DNA of 64,000 nt from Piliocolobus tephrosceles. Taxonomy: Eukaryota; Chordata; Mammalia; Primates; Cercopithecidae. The translations under genes and the position numbers were made by a program. The DNA lies in assembly GCF_002776525.5 (NCBI RefSeq), contig NC_045437.1, forward strand, positions 133,914,802 to 133,978,801, in the 5' to 3' direction. This document shows, one piece after another, positions 1 through 11,037 of the stretch (position 1 is the first letter of the stretch; every line of letters begins with the position of its first letter). Under the pieces are notes generated by a model. The model saw only the letters and a list, made by a program, of their open reading frames with translations. It did not search any database and was not told the DNA's origin.

Positions 1-880
1 AAACAAAGGTATTGTGAACACAAATACATATAAGTTTATCCAAAAACAATGAGACAAGGCACTGCAGGGAGAACCACACCATGTACAAGACCACTGAGGC
101 ATGAAGGAGCCTCGCAGTTTTGAAGAATGACAGTGTAGGATGTAGTTGGAGTAGAGTATTCAGGAGCTGCGTGGGAGTCAGTATTAGAGTGAAGCACCTT
201 GAAAAGAAAGCTGGATCTTATCTCCAAGCAATGGAGTGACACTAAAAACTGCAGGATTAGATGTATTGGTTAAGACACAGTGTTTCTCTCTCTCTGAGGC
301 ATCCCATGTAAAGTGACCCAGTTAAAACCAGCACAGCTTTTCTTAGCATTACTTTAAGAGGAACTCCTTTGAACTGATTATTTGCTCGCCATCTGGTGCC
401 CAGGTAAATGCTTTAGATGTTTTCCTTTTAAAAATATTCAATGTATTAATTTCACACATGAGGAGAAATCATATTAAATCTCACTACATAATTAGCCAAA
501 CCATAAATACATTTTCAGAAACAAAGATGACTCGTGTTCTTTCATAATTAAACCTTGAAAGGTTTCATTAAAAAGCATCATATGGAGAAAACTAGTTTAG
601 AAAGAATTGGGGCTTAGCTTCCTGAATGTGTGCATAGAGAGCTTCTGTGTTCCACCCCTCTCGAGGGAGGAGGAACAGATGTGTAAATGACATAGCAGTC
701 CTTTACAGGGGGTGGGCTGTGTTTCTATCATGCATGACATGCTGTCTCAGAGACCAGGGAGCTGGTTAATGGGAAGGAGGAGCCTTTTAAGGAAACAACT
801 TAAAGCATTCTAATCCTTCTGTGAATTACATCTGGAGAACACAATAGTGAACCGGTAATGCCAGAAAATAATGACCATAG
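1..880. other. Unannotated AT-rich non-coding DNA
   Basis: No coding region, RNA gene or clearly recognisable interspersed repeat was seen. The only ORF (68 codons, - strand, 36-242) has no recognisable domain. It is treated as unique intergenic or intronic sequence. Confidence 0.5.
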
Positions 881-883
881 TAG

Positions 884-1082
884 AACATTTAAGGAGTGGT
901 TACTATATGCCTGGCACTATGCTGACTGCTTTGTATACAGTGATTCCTCACAACCACTCTGAAGTAGGTGGTATTATGCACATTTTTCAAATAGGAAGAC
1001 TGAGGGCACAGAGGCAAGAGGCAGAGCTAAGACAACTTGTCTGACCTCAGGGCTGTCTCCATCACATTTGAGTCCGCTCTGG
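884..1082 (-). repeat. MIR SINE fragment
   Basis: Read on the + strand this shows the reverse MIR order: a 'ctatatgcctggcactatg' block, then 'cctcacaaccactctgaagtagg', a 'gaggcacagaggca'-like block and the 'acctcagg' end. MIRs are ancient tRNA-derived SINEs. The copy is heavily diverged and non-functional. Confidence 0.75.
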
Positions 1083-1139
1083 AAATCAGTGAGAAACCCG
1101 CGAGCCCTGGAACAGAAAATGTGCAGTGGAAATACAAGT

Positions 1140-1250
1140 GCTTCCTAGCTGTGAGATTTCTAGCCTCAGTTCCTCATCCATAAAATGGGATAAGACAGTG
1201 GTAGGTAGTGGTGAGGTTTGAGTAAAATAATGCCCGTGAAACTGACAAGG
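1140..1250 (+). repeat. MIR SINE core fragment
   Basis: The forward MIR core is visible: 'cctagctgtgag', then 'cctcagttcctcatc' and 'taaaatggga'. It lies close to the oppositely oriented MIR upstream, so the two form a head-to-head pair of ancient SINEs. Confidence 0.6.
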
Positions 1251-1377
1251 GTAAGCCATGTCATGGATATCAGTTGTTAATGCTTCTTTCACTGGTGCTT
1301 TCATCATCAACATCAAAGTTAGTGCATCCTAGCAGGATTTTATGTCAAGGTATTTAGGAGCACTGTAGGGTAACTCA

Positions 1378-1408
1378 TCTGCCTAACAGGACCACTTCAC
1401 TCCCAGGC
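1378..1408 (+). repeat. 31-bp segment repeated at 4038-4068
   Basis: Thirty of 31 bases match the segment at 4038-4068; the single difference is A versus C in the middle. The flanks on both sides do not match. Origin unknown. Confidence 0.7.
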
Positions 1409-1682
1409 TGAAGAAAAGTGGAGTATTAAGGCTGTCATGCAAATTTTTCTAGTTAAAAAATCATTTATACTAAATATAATTTCTGCAATACACATTCTTT
1501 TCTTGCAAACAATGTTGTCAGTGCTCTGCTTCAAACCATGCAAAGACATTTAAGAATTTGTTTAAATATCTTTGCCTTGGCTCCCTGTGAGGCCCTGTAG
1601 GATTCTGGCCTGCTGACCTTGTCTTGCACCATTCTTTCTTTCTAAGGACACCTTGGCACAGTGGCCACTCTTCTGTTTCTCA

Positions 1683-1915
1683 GACAAGTACTTGCTCTAT
1701 GCCAGGCACTGCACGGAGCATCAATATGAGGATGATCTCTTTTAATCCTCACAAGAGCCTTATGGGACCTGGTGTTTATCTGTATTTCACAGTTGTGGAA
1801 ATTGAGGCCCAAGCAGGTTAATTAACCAGACTGAAATGACATAGTTAATAAGTGGCAAGCTGCAATTCAAATCCAGGCACTCTTGAATTACAGTCCAAAC
1901 ACTTCAACTTCACAC
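1683..1915 (-). repeat. MIR SINE, nearly complete
   Basis: The reverse MIR consensus order is clear: 'tatgccaggcactgcacgg', 'ttttaatcctcacaag', an 'attgaggccc' block, 'taataagtggcaagc', then 'aattcaaatccaggcactc', which is the tRNA-like promoter end. Diverged and not expected to be transcribed. Confidence 0.8.
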
Positions 1916-1919
1916 AATA

Positions 1920-2808
1920 TAGCATCTCTCAGTCTCATCTTGTCTAGCAACTCATAACAGCTCCAAGTAAATGCACATTGAATAAAGGAAAGATTGATGA
2001 TGATGAAATGGCAACATGGATTAGTCACTCAGGATGGGGGAAAGCCAGCATAATGAGCAAGCCAAGGCTGACAGAAAAAGACCATTTGCAAACCCTAAAG
2101 GTACAAGTGTAACCAGTTCACCTTTCTTTTCAGTTGTGCCCTGCATAATCCTCACTGAGTTTGAAGCCTGACTTCAGCAACCAAATTATCCTTTGCTGAT
2201 GAGTTTCCACTAGTGTTAAAGGCTATCATCTCCTGTCCTTTCCATTTACTCTAGAGTCAATTCATAATAATTGCATTGAATTTAATCATTACTCATCTTA
2301 CCTATTTCCTATCTCCCCCATTCCATTATTATTTCTTAATTAATTTTAGGACCAAGACAAGTGGCATGCCATATGATGACTGACCAGAAACATTAGAAAG
2401 AATGGAAGATGTTTCCTGAAGCTTCGCTACTCTGGAGGGTGGAATGAATTGTGACAAATGTCAACTTTCATGGCTCAATGAGCCCTTTCCTGAGCCTGTC
2501 AACAGTGAACTAAAGAAATAGAATCTCTCTCTCTCCAGTCAACAGTAGAACAGTGCTTACGCTCCCAATATTTATGGATATGTTTATACAATTCTCACAA
2601 ACCTGACACCAATGGCCTGGGATCAACTCAGACAAGCGGTAAAGAAAAACAAAATGATCCTTTGAAAGGATGCATATTTAAAAAAAAGATTTGTGTTCTG
2701 AGTGGCTTGTTTTGAGAAAAAGATATGCTTTAACTGAGATCTACATGATGTAGCAAATAAAAACAGGTATGAAAATCCCTTGAACTAAGTTTCACTGGAT
2801 TAACACAC
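1920..2808. other. Unannotated non-coding DNA
   Basis: No gene or confident repeat was recognised. It contains a short TC run near 2527. Mostly AT-rich unique sequence. Confidence 0.45.
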
Positions 2809-2811
2809 CCG

Positions 2812-3462
2812 ATCAATTCTCATTAATCACAACAGTTACGTTCTATCAAGTCAAGTTGAATGCTGGAATCACGGGTACTGAGTCGTTGTTCCTTTGAGCC
2901 ACTGCTCCTAGGGGAAACACAGGCTTAGGCTTCTGTGAGCCTCTGGTCATGACATTTTTGTCCATTGATCAATATATAACTTTGTTTTTTCTGTGTTTCT
3001 GTTTAAAGACACTTTAATAAATAGTATTGATTCATTAATATTGATCTCATAGCCAACAGGACTGTACCTCATGTTTGATGAAGCTTATTTAACACATATT
3101 TTCTCTATAAGGCATATGTCAGCCTTCCTGTGCTTTAAAAACACTGGACAGCACTTCAAGACTATAGTTGGGGGCCATTTTAAACAGCAAAATCAAAGGA
3201 CAAAAGTGCAAAAAATGTGGCAATCCATAGACCACGAAGAAAGATGCTTGTTTACGATAAGAGCTGAAACAAGGTGGCAGAACATCACCTGGTTCTACCT
3301 CAGCTGGGAGTACGTATGTTGAATGACTCCAATTTCTTACTGCTCTACATATGTCCATAAATAAATGTGTAAACACAGTGAATGTTGATTCCAGCTTACA
3401 AATAAAGTTCAGAAAGAGGCAAATTCACAAGTATGGAATTTGTGAATAATGAGGGTCAACTA
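2812..3462 (-). mobile_element. Tigger/MER2-type DNA transposon remnant (TcMar-Tigger)
   Basis: The left end reads like 'gattctcgttattcgcgg' with mutations ('aattctcattaatcac') and the right end has 'gaataatgagggtcaacta', which form diverged terminal inverted repeats. Reading from the right end on the - strand, the element contains the internal blocks typical of Tigger1/MER2. One is the start of a Tigger transposase frame, beginning KMAP and followed by EVLSSV, around 3125-3185. Most of the transposase gene is missing, as in the internally deleted MER2 forms. Tigger transposases catalyse cut-and-paste movement into TA sites; this copy is a fossil. The exact subfamily is from memory. Confidence 0.7.
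3125..3185 (-). pseudogene. Tigger transposase N-terminal remnant
   Basis: On the - strand the frame reads KMAP, a few substituted residues, then EVLSSV and K. This matches the start of Tigger transposases, whose N-terminal region binds the element ends. Only about 20 codons are recognisable before similarity is lost; the catalytic DDE domain is absent. A chance resemblance is unlikely because the surrounding sequence also fits the element. Confidence 0.6.
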
Positions 3463-3774
3463 TGAATATGAATCCCAAGCTTATAATTTGCAATTCCTTT
3501 CACATATGTTGGAGTGAATAGGAAACTAGAGCATTTATTTGACATAACTGGGACTCATACCAGGATCCTCTATGAATGGCACAATTAGCTCTTTGAGCTG
3601 GTGGAATCACTGATTGGATTGGTGAAGGGATTAGGATTAAGTAGCTCAAAGGCAAGGCCACTGTCTAATACATATCTCCTTGTTTAGTTGGGAAAACACT
3701 AGAAGTCAGCTAACATAGCTGAAAGAAACCAGAATATCTCAACTCCTTTGGCATATTTTGAGATGCCTATTCCC

Positions 3775-4300
3775 AGGGGCTACAGATCACAAAAACAGCC
3801 TTGAAAAGCGGCCCTTTTGCTGGGGAGATTTGCATCTAGAGAGGAAATCCACATTAGTAAAATGAAGTAAACAACAGATGCAAACAGACTTTCTCTGAGG
3901 ACCTCTTATCTGGATCTAGGAAAGATTAACTCACAGGAAAAGGAGGCTGAAGTCTGACAATATAAGGTTCTGACAGAGAAGCTTTTACCACAAGCTCCCG
4001 TTTGTTCCTTCTGAGAGCTGCTACCTGAGAGGTCTCCTCTGCCTAACAGGACCCCTTCACTCCCAGGCCTTTCCTCCTCTCTCCCTCCCATAATCCCCTC
4101 TTGACATGTTCAAAGTCCCTATTCTTCCTGTCCTGCCAGGATAGTATAAAAACTTCAGTCATGTAAGCCCTTCTTCTGAGTCTCATTCTTTGTGTATATC
4201 TCCCATGTCCATACATGTGTTAACAAATGTGTATACCTTTTTTTCCTGTTAACTGTTGTCAGTTTATTTTAAAACTCAAATGATCAAACACTCATTGGTG
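3775..4300 (+). mobile_element. Solo LTR, probably ERVL class
   Basis: The block has LTR-like organisation: a purine-rich U3, a TATA-like 'agtataaaaactt' at about 4142, then a pyrimidine-rich R/U5 ending with 'cctgttaactgttgtcagttt', a motif shared by ERVL-type LTRs. No internal retroviral sequence is attached, so it would be a solo LTR. The boundaries and subfamily are uncertain. Confidence 0.5.
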
Positions 4301-4480
4301 GGTAAGGAAGGAAATTCTGGTCTGTCCGACCTAGCCAAGTGGTGGTGGACATTTTGGGCAGTATCTCCTCACTCAGAGTCTCCTGTACCTGCCCGGTTAC
4401 CCCTAATCATAGGTGATTTCTACCTGATAGGAAAGTTGATTGGTGGGTCCCTCACAGCTGAACCTGTATTTATATATTAA

Positions 4481-4655
4481 TTCAGTCAATATTTATTCAG
4501 AACCTACCATGTGGGAAGCAGTTGTCTCTCTAGATGATGGGAAGAGACATGAATAAGCTTCTCATGAAGCTTATATTCAAGTACGGGGAATAGATAACAA
4601 GTAAACTTATCAGTTTCCCATTGGTTTAAGTGCAATGAAAGGAAAAGTGAGGTGA
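4481..4655 (-). repeat. L2 LINE 3'-end fragment
   Basis: On the + strand the reverse of the L2 3' end is visible: 'tcaatatttattcagaacctac', then a 'gaagcttatattcaagtac' block and 'aagtaaact'. This is the common inactive L2 3' terminus. Confidence 0.6.
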
Positions 4656-5227
4656 TTGATAGATAGCTAGTGGGTGGGAAGCCAGGCTCTCCTGGAAAAG
4701 GGGTTGGGGAATGCTGCTGTGAAGGAAGAGGGGTCTGTGTAATGGCACACAAGTCCAAGGGTGGAGCACAGCCAAGGGCAGGGAGGAACACAAGGACTTG
4801 GTGTGTACCACGAAGACCTGGGTTTGCTGTGCTGGGTGAACTGGGGAGCAGAAAGAGGAGCTGGAGTCGAGCCCAGACCTTGCCTCTAGTGTTTCCTGAG
4901 AAACTGGATTCTGTGAGAAACCTGGCAAGCTGATACATTTCTCTCTACTTTTTCTTAACACACATCTGTCTAGTTTCTAATATTTGCAAACAACAGTTCC
5001 TACCTAATAGAAAAGTCGATTGGTATAGTTAAATGCTAACATTACCTTGGCTGGGAAAAAAACTTTAATTTTTTGAATATGACTTCATAAAATGAAGACA
5101 GTGTTCTGTGAGTGCCACAACACTCTCTATACCAACAGCTCATTTGAACATGTTTTCCAAAGATCTGCCAAGCCTGCAGCATACCTTACCCCATCCTGGA
5201 ACCACTTGCCAGAGAAATATATTACGC

Positions 5228-5772
5228 TGTCATGTCTCTGTCTGAGGCATTTAAACCAGAGCAACTCCATCCTGAATAGGGGCTGGATAAAATAAGGCTG
5301 AGACCTGGTCTCAGATGGTTAAGACATTCTAAGTCACAGAATGAGATGGGAGGTCAGCACAAGATAGAGGCCATAAAAACCTTGCTAATAAAACAGGTTG
5401 CAATAAAGAAGTCGGCCACAACCCACCAAAACCAAGATGGCAACAAAAGTGACCTCTGGTTGGCCTCACTGCTACACTCCAAAAATATGATAATTTACAA
5501 ATGCCATGGCAACATCAGGAAGTTAGCCTTATGTGGTCTAAAAAGGGGAGGCATGAATAATCCACCCCTTGTTAAGCATATAATCAAGAAATAACCATAA
5601 AAACCAGCAGTCCTTAGGGCTGCTCTGTCTATGGAGTAGCCATTCTTTTATCCCTCTACTTTCTTAATAAACTTGCTTTCACTTTAGTCTATGGATTTGC
5701 CCTGAATTCTTTCTTGCATGAGATCCAAGAACCCTCTCTTTGGGTCTGGATCAGTACCCTTTTCCTATAACA
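5228..5772 (+). mobile_element. Solo LTR of an ERV1-class endogenous retrovirus
   Basis: The element begins TGTC and ends AACA. Internally it has a U3 with 'aaggctgagacc' and 'ccaaaaccaagatggcaaca', a repeated 'ataaccataaaaacc' region, and an R/U5 with an AATAAA polyadenylation signal at 5666-5671. This is followed by 'cttgctttcactttagtc' and a 'gagatccaagaaccctctc' tail. No gag, pol or env sequence is attached. No matching flanking duplication was found. I recognise the LTR type but do not assign a subfamily. Confidence 0.75.
5666..5671 (+). promoter_or_regulatory. LTR polyadenylation signal AATAAA
   Basis: A canonical hexamer sits in the R region of the solo LTR, with the usual T-rich sequence following. 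In a provirus it would direct 3' processing. Whether it still works here is unknown. Confidence 0.55.
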
Positions 5773-6239
5773 CCTCTACAGAGAGATGTATTTTGCTTTG
5801 GAGAATTGCAGAAAGTCAACAAAATATAAAAGCTGATTTCAAAAATTGTACTAGATGAAAGCCCTCAGGGCTCTCACCAAGTAAACTCAGGTCAGTGCCT
5901 GGGGTCAACCTTTCCCTGAAGTCACGGCAAGAAGTGAAGTGCAGCAATTACTACTCCTAACAGAGGTCCATCCTCTGGCAAAATACAATTGATGAAAAAT
6001 ACTTATGTTGATACTGAAGGGTGCCAGGAATGCTTGCATCAAAAAGTTAGTTTTTACCCATCTTCACTTTTCTTCTTATCTGTGCTTGCTCTCTAAGGAA
6101 TATATTGAGAGATACATTTGCAGGAACTTAGTAGTAAGCCATCGATGCTATCTCAGTGGTGACTATGTGGACACATGTTTACTAAATGTTACTAAAGTAG
6201 GAAATTCTAGAACTCTGCCTCTATGGGGCAAACACTGTA

Positions 6240-7110
6240 AAGCACCTGCAAACCAAAAATAAGATTCTAAGTCCCCCAAAGGACTGAATGGACCCCTCCT
6301 GTTAACCAAGGGAATTCCAGAAAACCCTGAAATACTGGTTCAGGCCATGAAAGGAAGGGGACATCAAACTTGCCTCATTAGATGCTTCTCCCTTAGTAAC
6401 TCAGGGACAACTGACCAGTATTAACATTAAAACAGACATCTTAAGACTGACCGAACAGACCCTTTGTGGCAATAAGATACCATATTCTAACCTGACTCTA
6501 GTATAGTATCACATGACCAGTAGCAGGTCCTGAAAGAAAGAAAAGTATTTTACACCAAAATATATTTCTTTGACATAATTTGAAATGGCCCTGCAAGGCT
6601 GTCTCTTATGGAGTAAATTTACATTCTGTAGAGAATCTTCTTCCCTTTCCAGGTCTTTTTCTGATCTTGAAGAGATTAGCTGAGAGTCCGGCACCTTTTA
6701 AAGGTCTGCAGAGAAAACACTTGCCATCTATTGCCTCTAAAGATGACCACCTATGAGACTTAATCTACATAGTAAGAACTTTGGTCTTCACAGTCCCTTT
6801 TCTAAACCAAGATACTCCTTGTATTGACTCCAGATATTTAGATAACAACTGTCTTAACCAACTGCCAATCAGAACATCTCTGAATCCACCTTTACCCGCT
6901 TTGAGTTGTCCTGCCTTTCCAGATCAAACCAATTGCACATCTTACATGTATTAATGTCTTATGTCTCTCTAAAATGTGTAAAACCAAGCCATAACCCAAC
7001 CACCTTGGGAACGTGTTCTCAGGACTGCCTGGGGCTGTGTTATGGGTCATAGTCCTCACATTTGGCTCAGCATAAGAATCTTCAAATATTTTGCAGAGTT
7101 TGGCTTTTTC
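6240..7110 (+). mobile_element. Long solo LTR, MER21-like
   Basis: A roughly 870-bp block has an LTR-like order: 'ccaaaggactgaatggacc' near the start, 'aagacctttgtggcaataag'-type U3 sequence in the middle, then 'gtgtaaaaccaagccataac'. It ends with 'cttcaaatattttgcagagt', a region that typically follows the polyadenylation site. The hexamer has decayed to ATAAGA. No internal viral genes are attached. The MER21 assignment is from memory and uncertain. Confidence 0.6.
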
Positions 7111-8300
7111 ATAGCACACATCAGAATGTTGCTCTGGGTTTGAAAAGTGGAAGTATTTTTCAAAGTACCTGGTGTAACCAAGTAATACTGCCCCAGGGTA
7201 TCAAAATATTGTTTTCTCAAAGAGGCACATTTTGGCTGGTTTTTCTGAGAGTGTCAGAATTGGCACTGGCATCCAGTCATTCACCAAGTATTTACTGAGC
7301 ACTTCTCCACAAGCCTTGGTTTATGTATAAATTTATGCATTTTCTGAATTTTTAAAAAGCTCCTAGCTTTCCTTTTTGTCTACTACTATTCTATCAGGCA
7401 TGGAATACCTCCTGCAACCTTTGGTGGATAAGACTGATAAGGAAAGGGCGGGGGGGGGCTCAGGATGCAAGAAAACTCTCCCAAGATCCCACAGCTACAA
7501 TGCTAAACAAGGGCTTTAAGACTTTCTAAGCCTCATCCCTTTCTCAGTGCTTCTCAAACTCTTCTATCAAAAGTCCTTTATGACTAGAAGACTGTGAAGT
7601 TGGAGTTTACAGATGCACTATGCTTTTCTTCTTGATTCCCTTCCAATTTCCCTAGAGTAAGGGGTGGAAGGGAGTGGGGGGCAGCGGGAACATAAGCACT
7701 AAGAAGTTTCAACTGCTCCATTCTAAGCACACGACACAGATCACCTGGAGAATGAATTTCTGCTCTTTTCAAACCCAAGTTTCTTTCCTGGCAGTATTAC
7801 TAATGGGTCAAAGAAATAGCAAAAGCAAGTGTGCAAGAGTATAATTCATTGTTTATATAAGTTGTGGCTTGCAGGGATATAAAACCAGTTCCCCAGCACT
7901 CTCAAGTATATAGGATTATTTTAATCCTTTTCATATCACTCTGAATTCTTCCCTCCAGTCCTTGTTCTCTTAAGTTTTTGTCTTCAGCACAAACCCTTTT
8001 TTCCTGAATTTTTTTGCAGATTTTCTCCCAAGGTAGAGCTGGCTAGGCCTCAAGCAATTGTGATTCTGTGCAAGTACTTTACTTGCATGTAGTTACTCTC
8101 ATTACAGCAGTGTTAGTATGGAGAGGAAGTGAACAAGGGAGGGAGTGGGAGCAATTTAACCTCATTCAGACCCTGCTCCTTTTGGTCAAACTCCAAGATG
8201 TATTCATGACTGGATCACTTCTGTGCTCACGGTGGAAATACTCTGTAATTTCAGGGTCTTTCTATTATTTTTGGCACCAGATGGTCTTCATGACCTCTGC
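7111..8300. other. Unannotated non-coding DNA
   Basis: No gene recognised. A short L2-like piece ('tcaccaagtatttactgagc') occurs near 7280, and a G run of about nine bases at 7451 ('gcgggggggggc'). Confidence 0.45.
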
Positions 8301-8315
8301 ATATTGTCCTTGAAG

Positions 8316-8790
8316 GGGATCAGAATATGCCATCCAAAATATGTCACTCTGCCATAAGGATTATTTTGAGTTGAAGGCAACTGAGAAACATCAGACACAG
8401 AAAGCAGCTCTCTATCTTCACCTTTTCTATCTAAAAGAGGGGCATAAATTTCCCTTTGTGAAGGTGTTCCCCCTACCTGCTCTCAGCAAGACTCTAGGCT
8501 CTTATTAGCTGATGGATGGTACCAAGAGGAGAGGAATATATGTAACAGGCCCTGCTAAAATAACCCCTGTCTTCCATTAGCTTCCCCATATGTTTACTTT
8601 CCCAGAATTCACTGCTCTATAGGCTCAAAACCCTCTTTCTTGGTCTTCCTTTCTTTTGTCACTTCTCCTGGAATTTACTGCTGTTTTAAAAAATGGTATA
8701 TAAACCTCTGGATCTGACATCTCTTTGGGGTTTTCACTTCATTTCTGTGAGTTCACCTCACAGAAATCTCTCTCATATGCACACACACGC
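8316..8790 (+). mobile_element. Solo LTR, probably ERVL class
   Basis: A conserved-looking LTR body runs from 'cagaatatgccatccaaaat' through 'tttgagttgaaggcaactg' to a strong TATATAAA at 8697-8704, followed by 'ctctgacatctctttggggt'-type sequence (here with small changes). The spacing of TATA box to end fits an LTR. No internal viral genes are present. Confidence 0.6.
8697..8704 (+). promoter_or_regulatory. LTR TATA box
   Basis: TATATAAA lies near the 3' part of the solo LTR, at the position where U3 transcription would start. It is intact in sequence; activity is unknown. Confidence 0.45.
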
Positions 8791-9227
8791 ATATGTGTAT
8801 TTACATTTCCTCCTTCAAAATAGTGCACTTTCTCTTTGCTCAATTCAATCTATTTACAAACAATCAATGTATTTGAAGACTAGTGCTTTATCCTGCAAAT
8901 TCAAAGAAACTTAGCATCTATTCCTCAATACATCTGTTTGTATGTTCGTTATGTGTCTGTGAATTCAGCTGTTGAAGTCTTCAGGTAAGATTGATGTTCC
9001 AGAAGATGTGTTATTCTGAATTTATATTCTGAACTTCATTTTACCACTATGTACTCTGCTTAATAAGCCAAAGGGGGGACAACTTAACTTATACAATGCT
9101 GTCTTTCGCCTTGACCAAACTGAAAATAAAACAAAATGAAATTGAAGTCTATGAAATGGCCTTAGAGATCACCTCTCCAGTAGTATCAAAAATTTAGTCA
9201 TGGACATTCTACCTGCATTGTCATTTC

Positions 9228-9263
9228 CTTTTTTTTCTTTTTCTTTTCTTTTTTTTTTTTTTT
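9228..9263. repeat. T-rich simple repeat
   Basis: An interrupted poly(T) tract of about 36 bases. No retroelement body is recognisable beside it. Confidence 0.8.
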
Positions 9264-9639
9264 AATGAATGCTTTTCTTAAAACTAAAAGGCATCTTTGT
9301 TCTATTTTCATACATGGGAAATCAACATCCCTTGTCCCAAAGAAGATAACCAAAAAATTAATACAATAAACACACAATGCTTTATCTAGAAGCTATTACA
9401 TACCAAAAGGCTCTGATTTCAAAGTCTGTTCTCATCCTCAAAAAACAGAACAAGTAACACCAAGTAACCCCAAAACTAGCACCACAATACTTAATCCTTG
9501 GCTTAGTCAGGATCAGGATGTTGGAATTCAAAAATGAATGGCTCTCTCACTCTGTTATTTGATATACGACCTAAAATTATCCTGAGTGACACCAGTGGTA
9601 TGTTCTCCACACTTAGGGAAACACTGGCATTGTCCAATC

Positions 9640-9755
9640 TCTTCTGTTATTGTTGGAGAAAATACAGCTCAGAGAAATAAAGTTAGTTACTTATTACTAG
9701 CAGAGCCAAACTTAGTACCTCTTTTAAACCCTTAATCCAGTGCTTTTTCAGGTAC
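9640..9755 (-). repeat. MIR SINE fragment
   Basis: The reverse MIR core reads 'atacagctcagagaaataaag' followed by 'ttactagcagagcca', the counterpart of the pre-core and tRNA-related part. Diverged. Confidence 0.55.
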
Positions 9756-11000
9756 ACAGAACTCTCATTTGGGAAAAAAGAAAAATGGCATTTCAAGGTT
9801 ATTTTTCAGTTTCACTGTCATGAGTGTCTATCACTATTGATTCAATTTACATTATTAATGGCTTGCCCAGTGATCTACTCTAACATTTTTCTCATAATTA
9901 TCCCTAAAAGGAAAGGAATAATTCATTGTTTATTTTAAAAATACAGACTAGTTTTCATAAACAAGGAACACATTATTTCAAATTTATTTCTATTTTCTTG
10001 TATCCTTAATTTGATTTTGTTCATTTTGGTTGTTTTCTTTCATGTTAGTTCAAGAGCTTAGTGTCTAGAATCACCATGAAACTTTCCTTATTAAAAGAGA
10101 AAAATCTGGGTCTGGTAGTAAGCTCTGATAATGCATTAAAATGTGTAAAACTGAAGCACATTCTAACACTCTTTACTGAGAGTAATAATTACAATAGATG
10201 AAGAGGATATCAGTCGAAAGAGATAACTTTATTGAATAGAATAGGCATGAAGCCAGTTAATGTGTTCCATGACATGCTGGTTGCCATAGATTTCTAATAT
10301 GCTCTAAAACACCACCCTGCTATACAGACAGGAATAGATGGAAGGGCCAATGAAAACAAATATTAATTTGTATATAAAAATGTCTGGCCTTTGATCAAAA
10401 CATGCTATGCCAAGAGCCCAAAGTTTGCGAGTTTTGCTTCATCTATGACTATGCATTTTTATGTATGCATCTGTGATAGAATAATATTTTGATATAAAAG
10501 TGGTTGTGCTTTTTGGAACACATGTTACTTTCTGTTATTCTGTAACCTTTCCCCTGTTCAGGTAACAAATACTATATTCTATGCAAACTACTTTAAGTAA
10601 GAAATGACAGAAGGATGAAGTCAATAAGACATCAAGTTCTTGGCTTTTGCATCTCAAAAAGGCTGGACTAGGGTATAAACAATGGGTTCTGAAAGATAAG
10701 TGGAAGACTCAGAGTAACATACCAGACTGAATCAACAATCTGCAGATAAAGGATACCTTAGAACAACAGAGGAAAGTTTAGAGAATAAGGAGTTCCTGAG
10801 AATGGGCCTTAGTCCCTATTCTCAGTTTCCCTGAAAATTCCCAGTGCAGGGAGGAGCAGACTACTGACTCCTCTGGGTAAGTCTGGGGAATCCGAGAGCT
10901 GAGGGAACACGTATTCTCTACCCTCTTCTCAGGAAAGGCCAGCAAAGTGTCAAGATTTCAAGAAGAAATGGCTTCCTGGAAGAGAGAACAGATGGAGGCT

Positions 11001-11037
11001 CATACTCAGAGGCATACTCAGTGTGCCTCTGAGTATG
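11001..11037. repeat. Perfect 14-bp inverted repeat (hairpin)
   Basis: Arms at 11001-11014 ('catactcagaggca') and 11024-11037 ('tgcctctgagtatg') are exact reverse complements around a 9-nt loop. The loop begins with 'tactcag', a partial repeat of the left arm. Confidence 0.9.

Noticed and set aside
4504..4961. Overlapping ORFs of 144 and 111 codons on the - strand
   Set aside because: They overlap each other and a + strand ORF, have no recognisable domain, and extend over an L2 fragment. Most likely chance ORFs in less AT-rich sequence.
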